In this document: in pieces, positions 36,245-45,742 of the stretch
How positions within the stretch are numbered: position 1 is the first letter of the stretch
How the letters are laid out: every line of letters begins with the position of its first letter
NCBI GenBank assembly: GCA_029855935.1
Contig: JAGSHN010000012.1
Location: forward strand, 1-64,000
Origin: Candidatus Thorarchaeota archaeon
Lineage (GTDB): Archaea > Asgardarchaeota > Thorarchaeia > Thorarchaeales > Thorarchaeaceae
DNA length: 64,000 bases
Direction: 5' to 3'
The notes under the pieces: model-generated
The model's database searches: none
What the model saw: the letters and a program-made list of their open reading frames with translations, nothing else
Told to the model about the DNA's origin: nothing
Program-made: the position numbers and the translations under genes

Positions 36245-37633
36245 ATGGTTTGGAAGCAGACCCTCTGGATTGCCCTGTTTATGCTCTCATGGTTCCCAGT
36301 GGGTATGCTCATCTATGCCAGCAGCACGACCACGACCTACACTCAGGACTTCAGCATCTTCAATGAGGACTGGAACGGATACAGTACGTGGCGACAGGAC
36401 ATCAGCGACATGGGATACGAAACCCTAGCAATTCAGTCCTCGATGAGCGTAGTCACCAGATACAACGGCAGTGCAGTCCTTGTGGTTTCCGGCCCAGTCA
36501 TAGGTTTCTCCATAGACGCCGTGTTTGTGATATTCAATCACCTGATGCGTGGTGGGGGTGTGCTCATCGCCGACGACTTCGGGTCTGCAAACAGGTCTTT
36601 TGCACTGCTGAATAACCTCGTTGCAGGGGCTGCGAGCGGCACTGCACCTGTGAAGGTTCAAGGACTACTCGCCTTCACTGGCGGAGTGTTGCTGGACTTG
36701 GACTCCTACGACAAAACGCCCAAGCTGCCCGTCATCACGGATCTTCGGCCTGGGCTGGATGGTGGCGCTCTCACACAGGGAGTCACGAGTCTTCATCTCA
36801 ACTGGGCCACAGCCCTGAGCCCGAAGTCCGCCCTTGGCCTCTCAGGAATAGCGTGGACAACGCGCCGTGCGTGGTGCGACAAGAACATCTCGGATCCCAA
36901 CCCCTATCCCGACCCTGACGAGTGGAACGGCTCACTACCAGTTGCTGGAGCAATCGACCTCAGTCTTGTGCTGAGTCCCCGAGCGGGACGCATTGTTGCA
37001 GTCAGCGATCCGAGCATGTTCACCAATGACATGATCAACCGCGGCGACAACCGCCGCTTCGCCCAGAACATAATCTCGTGGCTCTCCCACGGGGACACGG
37101 ATCAGCCCGTTGTGTTCTGCGAGGACCTGCTGGCGACACCATGGTATGCTCCGGAGTTCTTCTTTGGCGCGTATCTGTCGCGCGTCCTCTGGCTATCTAC
37201 ACTGCCCTACATCTCCGCGGTGTATCCCTTCATCACGGTTGTCGGCATCAAGAAGTATCTCCCGGACATAAAGAAGCCAGAGGTCAAGGCGGTGTCCGAG
37301 GTCTTTGTGAGGCGCGGCCGGACCTACTTCAGTGAACGAATGGCGTACTATCGTACAGAGGGGAACTATGCTCGCGTGGTCAAGATGCTGTATCGGAAGT
37401 TGAAACGGGATCTGAAACGTACACAGGGCTGGGCGGACTACGATGCGCTCAAGGTATGGGACCTGCTGAAGAGCAAGGACCCTCAGATGACGAGGGACGA
37501 CTTTCTCAAGCGGATACAACGGATTGAGGCGATATCATCAAACCCGCGAATGAAGATTCGCGAGAGCGAGATGATGGACCTATTCTTTTTCATGCGTACT
37601 ATTCAAGACAAGCTTGTTGAATCAAAGATGTAG
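36245..37633 (+). CDS. DUF4350-domain membrane protein
   Basis: A signal/anchor segment near residues 8-26 precedes a DUF4350-like domain (RGGGVLIADDFGSANRSFALLNNL). DUF4350 proteins resemble GATase-like sensors and accompany transglutaminase/MoxR operons in bacteria and archaea. A second hydrophobic segment near residues 310-335 (LSRVLWLSTLPYISAVYPF) is followed by a basic helical cytoplasmic tail. Its DNA follows the giant gene by 20 bases. Function is inferred only from the neighbours. Confidence 0.8.
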   Translation: MVWKQTLWIALFMLSWFPVGMLIYASSTTTTYTQDFSIFNEDWNGYSTWRQDISDMGYETLAIQSSMSVVTRYNGSAVLVVSGPVIGFSIDAVFVIFNHLMRGGGVLIADDFGSANRSFALLNNLVAGAASGTAPVKVQGLLAFTGGVLLDLDSYDKTPKLPVITDLRPGLDGGALTQGVTSLHLNWATALSPKSALGLSGIAWTTRRAWCDKNISDPNPYPDPDEWNGSLPVAGAIDLSLVLSPRAGRIVAVSDPSMFTNDMINRGDNRRFAQNIISWLSHGDTDQPVVFCEDLLATPWYAPEFFFGAYLSRVLWLSTLPYISAVYPFITVVGIKKYLPDIKKPEVKAVSEVFVRRGRTYFSERMAYYRTEGNYARVVKMLYRKLKRDLKRTQGWADYDALKVWDLLKSKDPQMTRDDFLKRIQRIEAISSNPRMKIRESEMMDLFFFMRTIQDKLVESKM

Positions 37634-37652
37634 TGATGAGGTGTTGAACGAG

Positions 37653-38639
37653 ATGACAATTGACGAGACCAGCGGACATGGTCACGGGTCGATGGATGTG
37701 ATGACTATAGACGAGGTCCACGACCTCACCCGTGAGATAATCCGTGAGGTACAACGCGTAATAGTCGGGAAGACTGAGATTCTGCGTGACTGCCTCATAG
37801 CAATGCTATCAAATGGTCACGTTGTTCTGGAGGGCGTCCCAGGACTTGCAAAGACCTACATGGCAAGGACTTTTGCATCCATCTTGGGTCTGCAGTTCAA
37901 ACGCATTCAGCTGACAGTAGACACACTCCCTGCGGACATCCTGGGAAGCAACGTGTTCAACCAGAAGAGCGGCGAGTTCTGGTTCAGGAAAGGACCAGTA
38001 TTTGCCAACCTGGTATTGGCCGATGAGATCAATCGCTGTCCTCCGAAGTCCCAGAGCGCGCTGCTCGAGGTCATGGAGGAGCGTCAGGTTTCCATCGAGG
38101 GTGTGACCCGGAAGCTCCCCGAACCGTTCTTGATAATCGCCACGCAGAACCCTGTCGAGCAAGAGGGAACCTATCCTCTTCCGGAGGCACAACTCGACAG
38201 GTTCATGTTCCGACTCATCCTCGACTATCCGACAAAGAACGAGGAGGCTGAGGTGATTCGGAGGAAGCATCAGGGCGAGGTGACCGATCTCAGGGTCCTT
38301 GCGGACGCTGAAACAATCATCCGGATGCAGAACACATGCAAGCTCGTCTACGTGGATGAGGACATAATCAACTATATCCGTGACATAATCGTCCGCACGC
38401 GTAACGACCCTCAGATACTCCTCGGTGGCTCACCACGCGCCTCGCTGGTACTTCTCAGTGCGTCGAAGGCACGAGCGGCGATGCACGGACGAGACTATGT
38501 CATCCCCGAGGATGTGAGGAAGCTCGCCGTACAGGCTCTGAACCACAGACTTCTGCTGAAACCAGAGGCCGAGCTTGAGGGAATGACGGTCGAGCGCGTG
38601 ATTGCCAAGATACTCGGCGAGGTTGACTGTCCTCGCTAG
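37653..38639 (+). CDS. MoxR-family AAA+ ATPase
   Basis: Walker A is GVPGLAKT, Walker B LADEINRCPPKSQSALLEVMEE, sensor 1 IATQNPVEQEG and the C-terminal lid helices follow. MoxR ATPases act as chaperones that mature partner proteins or insert metal cofactors, usually with a VWA protein, here the DUF58 gene downstream. I chose the ATG at 37653, after a GAGGTG Shine-Dalgarno, in preference to an in-frame ATG at 37614 that would overlap DUF4350. Confidence 0.93.
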   Translation: MTIDETSGHGHGSMDVMTIDEVHDLTREIIREVQRVIVGKTEILRDCLIAMLSNGHVVLEGVPGLAKTYMARTFASILGLQFKRIQLTVDTLPADILGSNVFNQKSGEFWFRKGPVFANLVLADEINRCPPKSQSALLEVMEERQVSIEGVTRKLPEPFLIIATQNPVEQEGTYPLPEAQLDRFMFRLILDYPTKNEEAEVIRRKHQGEVTDLRVLADAETIIRMQNTCKLVYVDEDIINYIRDIIVRTRNDPQILLGGSPRASLVLLSASKARAAMHGRDYVIPEDVRKLAVQALNHRLLLKPEAELEGMTVERVIAKILGEVDCPR

Positions 38640-38673
38640 GTCGGACGGAATACCTTCCCGGAGAAGATCTGCG

Positions 38674-39996
38674 GTGCTGACCCAGAGAGGCTTTGTCGTG
38701 GTCTTTGGCGGCGTGCTACTACTGAGTAGTGGATTCTCCTACCAGAACTTCTACCTTACCCTGCTAGGTATATATCTCCTCGTCGGTCTCGTCGTCACAC
38801 TCCCTCTGTTTGCCCTGACTGCAAACGTGGCAGGGATTGAGGTAGAACGAACTCTCGACAAGACAAAGGTCTTCTCGGGCGACTTTGTACGTGTGCGTGT
38901 CACAATTCACAACCGTTCTCGTCGTCACTTCGACTTTATCGAGGTATGGGATCAGTACCCAGAGACGTGGATCCTAGCGATTGGTGAGAACTTTATGGCA
39001 TCTCGGATTGAGCCCGGGTCGAGCATCACGTTCTCGTACATTCTTCAGGTGCGGATGCGAGGCAAGTACCATATCGGCCCGACTGAGGTGATAATGCGGG
39101 ATCGTCTTGGTCTCCACTACTACAAGAGGACCCTGAAGGCTCAGACAGAGATACTCGTCTACCCGACGTGGAAAGACGTCCGCAGGATGGAGGCCCTTGG
39201 CAAGCAGCGTCAATTGGGACTTATGTTCGGTGCGCACAGGACAAGAGTGGTCGGTATGGGCACCGACTTTGCTGGTTTCAGAGTCTACGTCCCGGGCGAT
39301 GCGTTCAGACTGATTGACTGGAAGACCACGGCGAAGAGAGGCAAGCTGGTGGTCAAGCAGTTCGAGATGGAGAAAAATATTCAGATAATGTGCATGGTCG
39401 ACACGTCAGGTTCGATGGGTAACGGATATCCGGAGAACACTAAGCTCGAATACGCGATTCGTGCAGCCGTCTTGTTGACATATATGGGTCTGGAGCGCAA
39501 GGATCTGGTCGGCACGTGTGTCTTCTCGGACAAGGTTCACTCCTTCGTCGCACCAGCACTCAGCCCGAGCCACATGTATGATGTTCTTGAGGCGTTGGCT
39601 CTGGCTGAGCCCCGTGGTTGGAGCAACTTTGAGGCCGCCGTCGAGTATGTGACGAAACAGCTAAACAAGCGCACACTGTTCATATTCCTGACTGACCTTG
39701 AGGAGAGTCCCGCCCCACTACTCAATGCAATGAAGAGAGTCATTGCCAATGGCCACAAGGCACAGGTCATCAGTCCCTTCGGACCCTGGTTCGAGGCTCC
39801 TGTTGGTCAGTTTGGGCCCGTCGAACGTGTTCTTGCTGAGGCTGTCCAAGAGGAGCTATGGGAGCGGAGGAGCAAGATCGCTCGCGCCTTGGCACGATTC
39901 GGGATTGATGTTGTCAACGTAGGTCCAGAAGACTTCCTGCCCGTCATCATCAAGCAGTACAACTTGGCCAAACAGAGGGGGGTGGCGCTGTATTGA
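38674..39996 (+). CDS. DUF58/VWA-type protein
   Basis: Two N-terminal membrane spans (RGFVVVFGGVLLLSSGF, and YLLVGLVVTLPLFALTA) precede a beta-rich region, then the DUF58 signature (DAFRLIDWKTTAKRGKLVVKQFE) and a von Willebrand A MIDAS motif DTSGSMG. DUF58 proteins work with MoxR ATPases. In-frame TTG codons at 38602 and 38623 would overlap the moxR end; the GTG at 38674 has GGAG upstream and gives a family-typical N-terminus, so I prefer it. The stop overlaps the next gene by four bases. Confidence 0.88.
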   Translation: MLTQRGFVVVFGGVLLLSSGFSYQNFYLTLLGIYLLVGLVVTLPLFALTANVAGIEVERTLDKTKVFSGDFVRVRVTIHNRSRRHFDFIEVWDQYPETWILAIGENFMASRIEPGSSITFSYILQVRMRGKYHIGPTEVIMRDRLGLHYYKRTLKAQTEILVYPTWKDVRRMEALGKQRQLGLMFGAHRTRVVGMGTDFAGFRVYVPGDAFRLIDWKTTAKRGKLVVKQFEMEKNIQIMCMVDTSGSMGNGYPENTKLEYAIRAAVLLTYMGLERKDLVGTCVFSDKVHSFVAPALSPSHMYDVLEALALAEPRGWSNFEAAVEYVTKQLNKRTLFIFLTDLEESPAPLLNAMKRVIANGHKAQVISPFGPWFEAPVGQFGPVERVLAEAVQEELWERRSKIARALARFGIDVVNVGPEDFLPVIIKQYNLAKQRGVALY

Positions 39997-41378
39997 AGAC
40001 AGTCACATGGATACTCCGCATACTGTCAACAGCGACATTCGCCTACATGTGCTTTATCGTATACAATCAGCTGCGCGGGTACTGGGACTGGAACTCCCCA
40101 TACGTCTTCATTGTGACAGTGTACCGCATTCTATCGCTCCTCCTCTTCTATCTGGTCATCATAGTGGCGCAAGGGTTTGAGCAGCTTGTTGGAGGTGGCG
40201 CCAGTAGCTCGCTCGCAACGGCGCTCTTCAACACCATCATGCTCAAGTTCTGGTACCTGCAACCCTACGGAGGAGCAACCCCTTTCACGGACATTCAACA
40301 GGTCTTCCTCTACCTGAATACGCAACTCGGCATAATCGCGATGGATCTCTGGGACCGCACCTTTACATTCCTCTACTTTCTCTTCGCAGGTATTGGAGTG
40401 GCAATGTTTCTGCAGTCCCTGTTCCGAATGGAGCACAAATTTGTTGCTGGTGCATTCCTCTCGATCCAAGCGATAATGATTGTGGCAGCCTTCAGGGGCC
40501 TTCCCATCTACGGTCAGGAGCCTATAGCCACTGGTTTCCTCGGCTTCCTCACGTCAGGACTACAGATTCTCGCTCTTGTGTCCTTTGCCTATCTTGAGAT
40601 CAGCTATCAGATGATCTACAGCTACTCAGTCGGGAAGCCTGTTGAGGATCGGCAAGAAACGCTCAAGAAACAGCTTCTAGCGCTGCGGGCCGAAGTCCGG
40701 AAACAGGATGCCATTGAGAGAGGTGAGAAGGTTGCGGCGACATCTACCAGCAGGCTATCAGGTGGTGCGACAGCGTTCTCATTCCTCCGTGAGGTGATAG
40801 AGCGCAAGTTATTGGGATCACGGGAAGCGCTTGAGAACCTCGATGCTGTCAGCGACATCCGACGTCTCAACATCTACATAGACCAGCTTCTTGCATCGGA
40901 CCCGAGTGCCCGTGACGAGCTGACAGCACGAGCAGCCGCCCCGTCCTCAGGATATGTGATCTACTCGACAGTCCTCGGCTCGATAATCCGGTTCCTGAGC
41001 GTGGTGGCGCTATCATATATTCTCGTCAACCCGCTTATACTGATAGAGCTGCTCAATCTCCCCCCGGGCATTTCGTATAGTGTGGAACTGCAGCAACCCG
41101 AGATGGTCGTGATTCTCCTTGTTCCAGTCCTCTTGCTCCTCGCCTTCATTGCTGCGATGATCCGCTGGTACTCTCAATGGGAGGAGGAGGCCCTCCAGCG
41201 GCAGATTGAGGCCGAGGAGAAGCGCAAGGCCCGTGAGAAGAAGAGAGAGGCCCGGCGGCTCCGCAGGGAGGCAAGAAAGAGGAGGAAGGCCCTGGAGAGG
41301 GGCCCAGAAGAAGGGGAAATCGACGAGTGGGATCGTGTGTTAGGAGAACTATACCAGTCGGAAGGCTCAGAGTCATGA
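39993..41378 (+). CDS. Polytopic membrane protein of the MoxR/DUF58 operon
   Basis: I do not recognise a named family. The 461 residues include about five hydrophobic spans in the first 210 residues and two more between about 330 and 390. A loop of ~120 hydrophilic residues lies between them. The C-terminus is a highly charged Lys/Arg/Glu helix (EKRKAREKKREARRLR) likely to be a cytoplasmic coiled coil. The start is TTG overlapping the DUF58 TGA stop. It presumably forms the membrane partner of the MoxR-DUF58 system, an inference from position. Confidence 0.75.
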   Translation: MKTVTWILRILSTATFAYMCFIVYNQLRGYWDWNSPYVFIVTVYRILSLLLFYLVIIVAQGFEQLVGGGASSSLATALFNTIMLKFWYLQPYGGATPFTDIQQVFLYLNTQLGIIAMDLWDRTFTFLYFLFAGIGVAMFLQSLFRMEHKFVAGAFLSIQAIMIVAAFRGLPIYGQEPIATGFLGFLTSGLQILALVSFAYLEISYQMIYSYSVGKPVEDRQETLKKQLLALRAEVRKQDAIERGEKVAATSTSRLSGGATAFSFLREVIERKLLGSREALENLDAVSDIRRLNIYIDQLLASDPSARDELTARAAAPSSGYVIYSTVLGSIIRFLSVVALSYILVNPLILIELLNLPPGISYSVELQQPEMVVILLVPVLLLLAFIAAMIRWYSQWEEEALQRQIEAEEKRKAREKKREARRLRREARKRRKALERGPEEGEIDEWDRVLGELYQSEGSES

Positions 41379-42334
41379 AGCACATTGTTCTCACTCACGG
41401 CGATGTTGATGGGCTGACGTCAGGGACGATCGGGGTGCTCGCTCTCCCTGGTGCGGACGTATATCTGACGCGACCCTCTCAGATTCACCAAGACCTGTAT
41501 CGTGTCGCCAAGGACGAACCCGATGTGGTGTCGATTAGTGACATCGCAGTGAATGTTGCCAGATTCGACGACATCATGCGGGCACTCTCTCGGTTTCCCG
41601 ACAAGACCACAATTCACTGGACCGACCACCATCCCCTATCAGCGCGTCTAAAGAGGAGATTGTCACAATGCGTCGAACTGTTTCACGAGATAGGCCCTTG
41701 CGCAGCAGAACTGATGTACCGGAAGTTCGAGGACGCTCTGCCTGAGCACGCGCTGCGTATAGCACTCTACGGGGCGATTGCTGACTACTGTGACAACACA
41801 CCCTTTACAAGGCGTCACTTCGATGACTTTGACAAGCGGACCCTCTATCTGGAGTCAGGCCTTCTCGTGCAGGCGCTGCAGGAGATTGACTACCGCCGAG
41901 AGTCGAAGGACATCATCTGGAGTATGGCTCTGGGGCTGGAGCCTAGTGCAATGCCCAACATTGTCTCCCTAGCAGTACAAGCCACGCGCATTGAGCATCA
42001 GATGTTTCAGTACGTACAGCAGTATGCGAAGAAGATGGGGCCGATAGGCTACGTCCTCGACGTCCCAATGGGTGGCTACCGGGGGAAGACTGCCAAGTTT
42101 GCTGCCTACGTCACAGACTCCGAGATTGGAATCAGCGCCAGGACAAGTGGCGACGAAGTGGATATGTCAATCAGGAGGAGGGGATCCCGTGTCGACCTCA
42201 ATAGACTCCTCAACAAGGTGATACCACAGCTCGACAACGCACAGGGCGGAGGCCATCCAGCCGCCTGCGGGGCTGCCGTGAGCCGTAGTGACTTTCCCCG
42301 CTTTCTGCAGCTGATGGGCGAAGAACTGGTGTGA
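41375..42334 (+). CDS. DHH/DHHA1-type phosphoesterase
   Basis: The product has the DHH-family motifs HGDVDGLTSG at the N-terminus, WTDHHPL and the DHHA1 glycine motif GGGHPAACGA near the C-terminus, with an additional acidic segment (IADYCDNTP) between. Members include nanoRNases, RecJ-like nucleases and cyclic-dinucleotide phosphodiesterases. Its ATG overlaps the stop of the preceding membrane gene by four bases, so it is transcribed with the operon; whether it is functionally part of it is unclear. A longer frame from 41327 is less likely. Confidence 0.85.
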   Translation: MKHIVLTHGDVDGLTSGTIGVLALPGADVYLTRPSQIHQDLYRVAKDEPDVVSISDIAVNVARFDDIMRALSRFPDKTTIHWTDHHPLSARLKRRLSQCVELFHEIGPCAAELMYRKFEDALPEHALRIALYGAIADYCDNTPFTRRHFDDFDKRTLYLESGLLVQALQEIDYRRESKDIIWSMALGLEPSAMPNIVSLAVQATRIEHQMFQYVQQYAKKMGPIGYVLDVPMGGYRGKTAKFAAYVTDSEIGISARTSGDEVDMSIRRRGSRVDLNRLLNKVIPQLDNAQGGGHPAACGAAVSRSDFPRFLQLMGEELV

Positions 42335-42349
42335 GTTGTGCGGAACGGT

Positions 42350-44578
42350 TCACAACGAAGGCAGAAAGAACATGATGGCGCTCCAGAGGACCCATATGAC
42401 TGTGACAATGGCCTCACCCGCCACGACCCCGCTCAGAACCCTACTGGGCCTGTCCGTCCGCATCTCCTGTACCTCTATGCGCTCTGGAAGCGGATCCCGT
42501 GGTGCGTCTCTCTTTATCTTGTAGTCGACTACTCCTCCAATCAACATTGCCATCGAGGTCGCAGGAGGGATGAGAAGGCCCACTACGAGACTCATCGGAC
42601 TCAGGCCGCGCCTGTTGAGGAACCGCCCCATAAGATACCCGCTTATGCCGAAGGAGAGGAGGTAGACGAACTGCAACCAGGCTGGCACACCTGGGAAGAG
42701 TGTGGTGTCCATTCCCGGCAGCACAAGGTTGCCGATGTTCTGCAGGCTGATCACGAGGAATCCGAAGAGCTGGGCCGCAGGTGCCGGAAAGTCTGTTGTC
42801 CCGAAGTGATACGTCCTGTATATCATGTAGATCATCAGAGATCCCACAAACGTCCCAAGGAGCGCGCCGAGGAACACCGCTTTGAATATGTCACGTCCCC
42901 GGACTCCTGTGAGTCTTCCCAGCTTGAGATGAACCAGCAGTGCGACCGCCGCGTCCTGAAGTGCTCCCAACATCGATATGAACGTCGTTATGGCCTGAAA
43001 TGTGGCGTGAAAGACGAGTATTGCTGGTATTGACATCACATCTGAGATGTAGCCTGCCAGCATCCCTGTTTCACTGATGGCTCTTGCCGTGAAGTAGGCG
43101 GAAATAAGCGCGAGGGGAGCACCGAGCACGAACAACAACCAGTGTATCTCAAGACCTGGGAACGGCCTGATGATGGAGAATATGGCAATTCCAATGATCG
43201 TGTAGATGGTGACCGAAACCAAGGCCACCCAGACTGGGACTTGGCCACGCCTAGAACTGAGGTATTCTCGAGGGTTGTGAACCATCTCCCGAATCTCCTC
43301 CCTGAGCGAGGTCATCGAGACCGTGAGGCGTCTCTCCATCATCCGTCTTATGTCCGAAACAGAGTGGGGATGGTCTATGGTGACGACCTCCTCCTCCTCC
43401 TTCTGCCTCCCCAGCCCCTCAGATGCCAACTCCTCAAATTCATCGGGTGTGAGCGAGTCGCCTCCCCTGCTCAGTGCAATGTCGCCCGATATGATGGTCG
43501 CGAAGACCCCGAGGACGAGATAGAGTATCTCCGGCCGGTGCAGATGGCTCCCATACGGAATGGGCTGGGCCCCTTCCAACACCACCCATATGCCCAGTGA
43601 TATGACACTCCCCAGCACGAGGATAACAGTTCTCTTCCATCCCACAAAGTATCCTATTGCAGCCACAAGTGGAGAGTTACTAATTCCAATCCAGTCGGGG
43701 ATGGCTGCCGCAGGGGCCAGCACAGACTTTAGCATATGCGGTAGCGATGAGAGACTCTCTCCGCTGATGGTCTCCGCGACCTTGGTGACCCCCACCCAGG
43801 CGCCTGAGGTGACGAGTCCTGTCGCCACATCCATCTTGGCAGCCCTGTCCATTCCGAGCGAGACTATGCACTCAGCCTGTGGCTTGACCTGGGGCCACGG
43901 CTCGCTCTCGAACCTGTCCCTCAACGGAGCAAGCAGAATCAATCCGAAGACGGCACTGGCCCCAGTCACGAAGACTATGAACGGGTACGTTATCAGGGCG
44001 GGAGCAACATCAGGGGCAAAGATCTCAATCGCCGGAAAGGTGATCAGAACACCCATCGATATCATCGACGAGCCGTTGGCAATGGCCACAGCGATGGTGT
44101 TTTCCTCAGGGGTGTATCTGCCCCTTGCACCAAGGATGAGTGCACCGAGCATCTCTGCACCGACAAAGTAGACGACTCCGAGCTTCAGCGCGAGGTATAT
44201 CCCCATGAAGGTCATCACTATCCCAACAAGTATACCTGTCGATATGGCGCGCTTTGTCAATGGGAATTTGGGCTCAATCATCACCAGAACGAAGATGGTG
44301 ACTCCGCCAATCGCCATGACTGTGATCTCCGTGAACATATGCAGGGTCATACTTGCAAAGAGGTAGATGACCACACCAAGAAAGATGGCTCCGACATCGC
44401 GCTTCGTGACTGTGGGACGATTGAGCGAGAGGTGAACAAGTGCAGCCTCAATCACAATGGCACAATACACACTTGGGTCCAGCCACCGCCCTTCGAGAAG
44501 AATGACGATTGCGTAGAAAAGCCCTGCTCCGAAGAGCCCGGCCAGGGTCATTCTCGTGGATCTGCGGTCTGTGAGCAA
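42350..44578 (-). CDS. OPT-family oligopeptide/metal-siderophore transporter
   Basis: The 742 residues contain about 14-16 transmembrane segments and OPT-like regions (GAEMLGALILGARG; NGSSMISMGVLI; PWPQVKPQAE; ISETGMLAG). OPT transporters import small peptides or metal chelates using a proton gradient. A TTG start at 44578 is supported by GAGAGGTG eight bases upstream. It converges on the DHH gene with a gap of 15 bases. Confidence 0.85.
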   Translation of the reverse strand: MLTDRRSTRMTLAGLFGAGLFYAIVILLEGRWLDPSVYCAIVIEAALVHLSLNRPTVTKRDVGAIFLGVVIYLFASMTLHMFTEITVMAIGGVTIFVLVMIEPKFPLTKRAISTGILVGIVMTFMGIYLALKLGVVYFVGAEMLGALILGARGRYTPEENTIAVAIANGSSMISMGVLITFPAIEIFAPDVAPALITYPFIVFVTGASAVFGLILLAPLRDRFESEPWPQVKPQAECIVSLGMDRAAKMDVATGLVTSGAWVGVTKVAETISGESLSSLPHMLKSVLAPAAAIPDWIGISNSPLVAAIGYFVGWKRTVILVLGSVISLGIWVVLEGAQPIPYGSHLHRPEILYLVLGVFATIISGDIALSRGGDSLTPDEFEELASEGLGRQKEEEEVVTIDHPHSVSDIRRMMERRLTVSMTSLREEIREMVHNPREYLSSRRGQVPVWVALVSVTIYTIIGIAIFSIIRPFPGLEIHWLLFVLGAPLALISAYFTARAISETGMLAGYISDVMSIPAILVFHATFQAITTFISMLGALQDAAVALLVHLKLGRLTGVRGRDIFKAVFLGALLGTFVGSLMIYMIYRTYHFGTTDFPAPAAQLFGFLVISLQNIGNLVLPGMDTTLFPGVPAWLQFVYLLSFGISGYLMGRFLNRRGLSPMSLVVGLLIPPATSMAMLIGGVVDYKIKRDAPRDPLPERIEVQEMRTDRPSRVLSGVVAGEAIVTVIWVLWSAIMFFLPSL

Positions 44579-44675
44579 GCCATTGGCACCTCTCTAGTTG
44601 GGACGTCAGGGGCAAGACGCAATGCGTTTACGGTGGTTCTCGGCCGGCGGAAGACATTGTTCTGTTGATTGTCTT

Positions 44676-44996
44676 TTATACGTTGTTGGCCCTTTTCCTC
44701 TTCCTGAAGGAACTCTTGAGTGCGCGCGTGACATATTGGGCCGATACGCCAACGACCTCTATTACCTTCTCTCTATCTCCAAGGCCGCTCACGACCCTGA
44801 GACTGGCGGTTGACACTCCTAGTGTCTTGGCCAGCCTCTTGAGGAGCTCTGCATTGGCCTTTCCCCCGTGCGGCGGGCTCCGTACGTTCAGTACTATCTG
44901 ACCGTCATCAATGTCAGCTATGAAGGTCCTAGACTTGGACCGTGGGTGCACCAGTACTCTCAACAGAACTCCTGATGGGGTTTCTCTGACCGCCAC
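44676..44996 (-). CDS. DUF167 (YggU-like) protein
   Basis: A 106-residue protein with the DUF167 pattern: HPRSKSRTFIADIDDGQIVLNVRSPPHGGKANAELLKRLAKTLGV (parts), and VVSGLGDREKVIEV. The family is small and widely conserved and its function is unknown. Its basic C-terminal extension (SSFRKRKRANNV) is longer than in bacteria. It lies upstream of the OPT gene on the same strand. Confidence 0.9.
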   Translation of the reverse strand: MAVRETPSGVLLRVLVHPRSKSRTFIADIDDGQIVLNVRSPPHGGKANAELLKRLAKTLGVSTASLRVVSGLGDREKVIEVVGVSAQYVTRALKSSFRKRKRANNV

Positions 44997-45013
44997 TTTT
45001 CATCCGGCCATCT

Positions 45014-45034
45014 GAGAGAGTCCTTGACTCTCTC
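45014..45034. promoter_or_regulatory. 8-bp stem-loop upstream of the DUF167 gene
   Basis: GAGAGAGT and ACTCTCTC pair perfectly around CCTTG in the divergent gap between DUF167 and the first profilin-like gene. No T-tract follows, so it is not an obvious terminator. It could be an operator or a 5'UTR element. Confidence 0.35.
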
Positions 45035-45106
45035 ATAATCTCTCTGGTCAGACGATATTGAACGCAATGTGGACCTGCACCCAGCCCGGGGGCGCATCTG
45101 AGATTA

Positions 45107-45114
45107 ACTTAAAT
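45107..45114 (+). promoter_or_regulatory. Probable TATA box for the first profilin-like gene
   Basis: ACTTAAAT stands 61 bases ahead of the GTG start at 45175 and would place initiation near 45138. An AAGGGGTGA ribosome-binding site lies about seven bases before the start codon. Confidence 0.45.
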
Positions 45115-45174
45115 CTTGGACCAGAGGACATCGTTGGTGAGATAGTGCTGAGCACTAGCAAGGGGTGAAACATA

Positions 45175-45555
45175 GTGTCTGATCCTGTAATGGAAGCCTA
45201 CACTCAGGCGTATAATAACTCCGGCCAGCTTGTTCAGGCGTTTGGCGTGATTACGACCTCTGGTCAAGTACTGTGGCAGAGCAATAACTGGGACCTCACT
45301 CAGGATGCCCCGGGCCTGATTGCGGCCCTCACGAAGGGGGCGCCCTCGGTTGTCCAGAACAACGTGAAGTATAGCACACTACGCACTACACCTGACAGTC
45401 TTGTCGCCCGAAATGTCGCTGGTAACGGAATACTGATACTCTCGCGCATCGATAGCGACAAGTTTGTCGTGGCTTGGGCCGCCCCAGATGCTGCTCCCGA
45501 TCAGGTATACGTTGATGTTGACCGGGCTGCAAAATGGCTCAGGGGCAAGATCTGA
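45175..45555 (+). CDS. Profilin-like protein, copy 1
   Basis: The 126-residue protein matches the profilin fold by eye. After an N-terminal helix rich in Tyr (MEAYTQAY), the segment AFGVITTSGQVLWQSNNW resembles profilin's GSVWAQSANF; NNVKYSTLRTTPDSLVARN resembles profilin's GTKYMVIQG...AVIRG strands. A last strand FVVAWAAPDAAP and a C-terminal helix (VDRAAKWLRG) follow. Lengths and strand/helix order agree with profilin (125-140 residues). Asgard profilins are established actin regulators. The start is GTG with an AAGGGGTGA upstream. Roadblock/LC7 proteins share some topology and remain an alternative. Confidence 0.55.
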   Translation: MSDPVMEAYTQAYNNSGQLVQAFGVITTSGQVLWQSNNWDLTQDAPGLIAALTKGAPSVVQNNVKYSTLRTTPDSLVARNVAGNGILILSRIDSDKFVVAWAAPDAAPDQVYVDVDRAAKWLRGKI

Positions 45556-45742
45556 GACGCAACTGCCAATGGTGAGTGGGGCTGGAGAGGAGGACTGGCG
45601 TGTCACAATAGTGCGGCATCATCTGTGTGTCCACTGTGAGAACGACAAGGCCCTGTCCCTCTCGTGTGCGGCGTCATCCGCAGACGCACAATCTCTCCTC
45701 TCCCACATACTATTGGTAGATGTTGTGGGAGCCGTGACAGAG

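Noticed and set aside
42338-43033. Forward open frame of 231 codons opposite the OPT transporter
   Set aside because: Composition is typical of an antisense frame (many charged residues, no hydrophobic core), and the transporter is clear on the other strand.
45464-45742. Longer N-terminus for the second profilin-like gene
   Set aside because: Those codons overlap copy 1; starting at 45743 gives the same length (126 residues) and alignment as copy 1.
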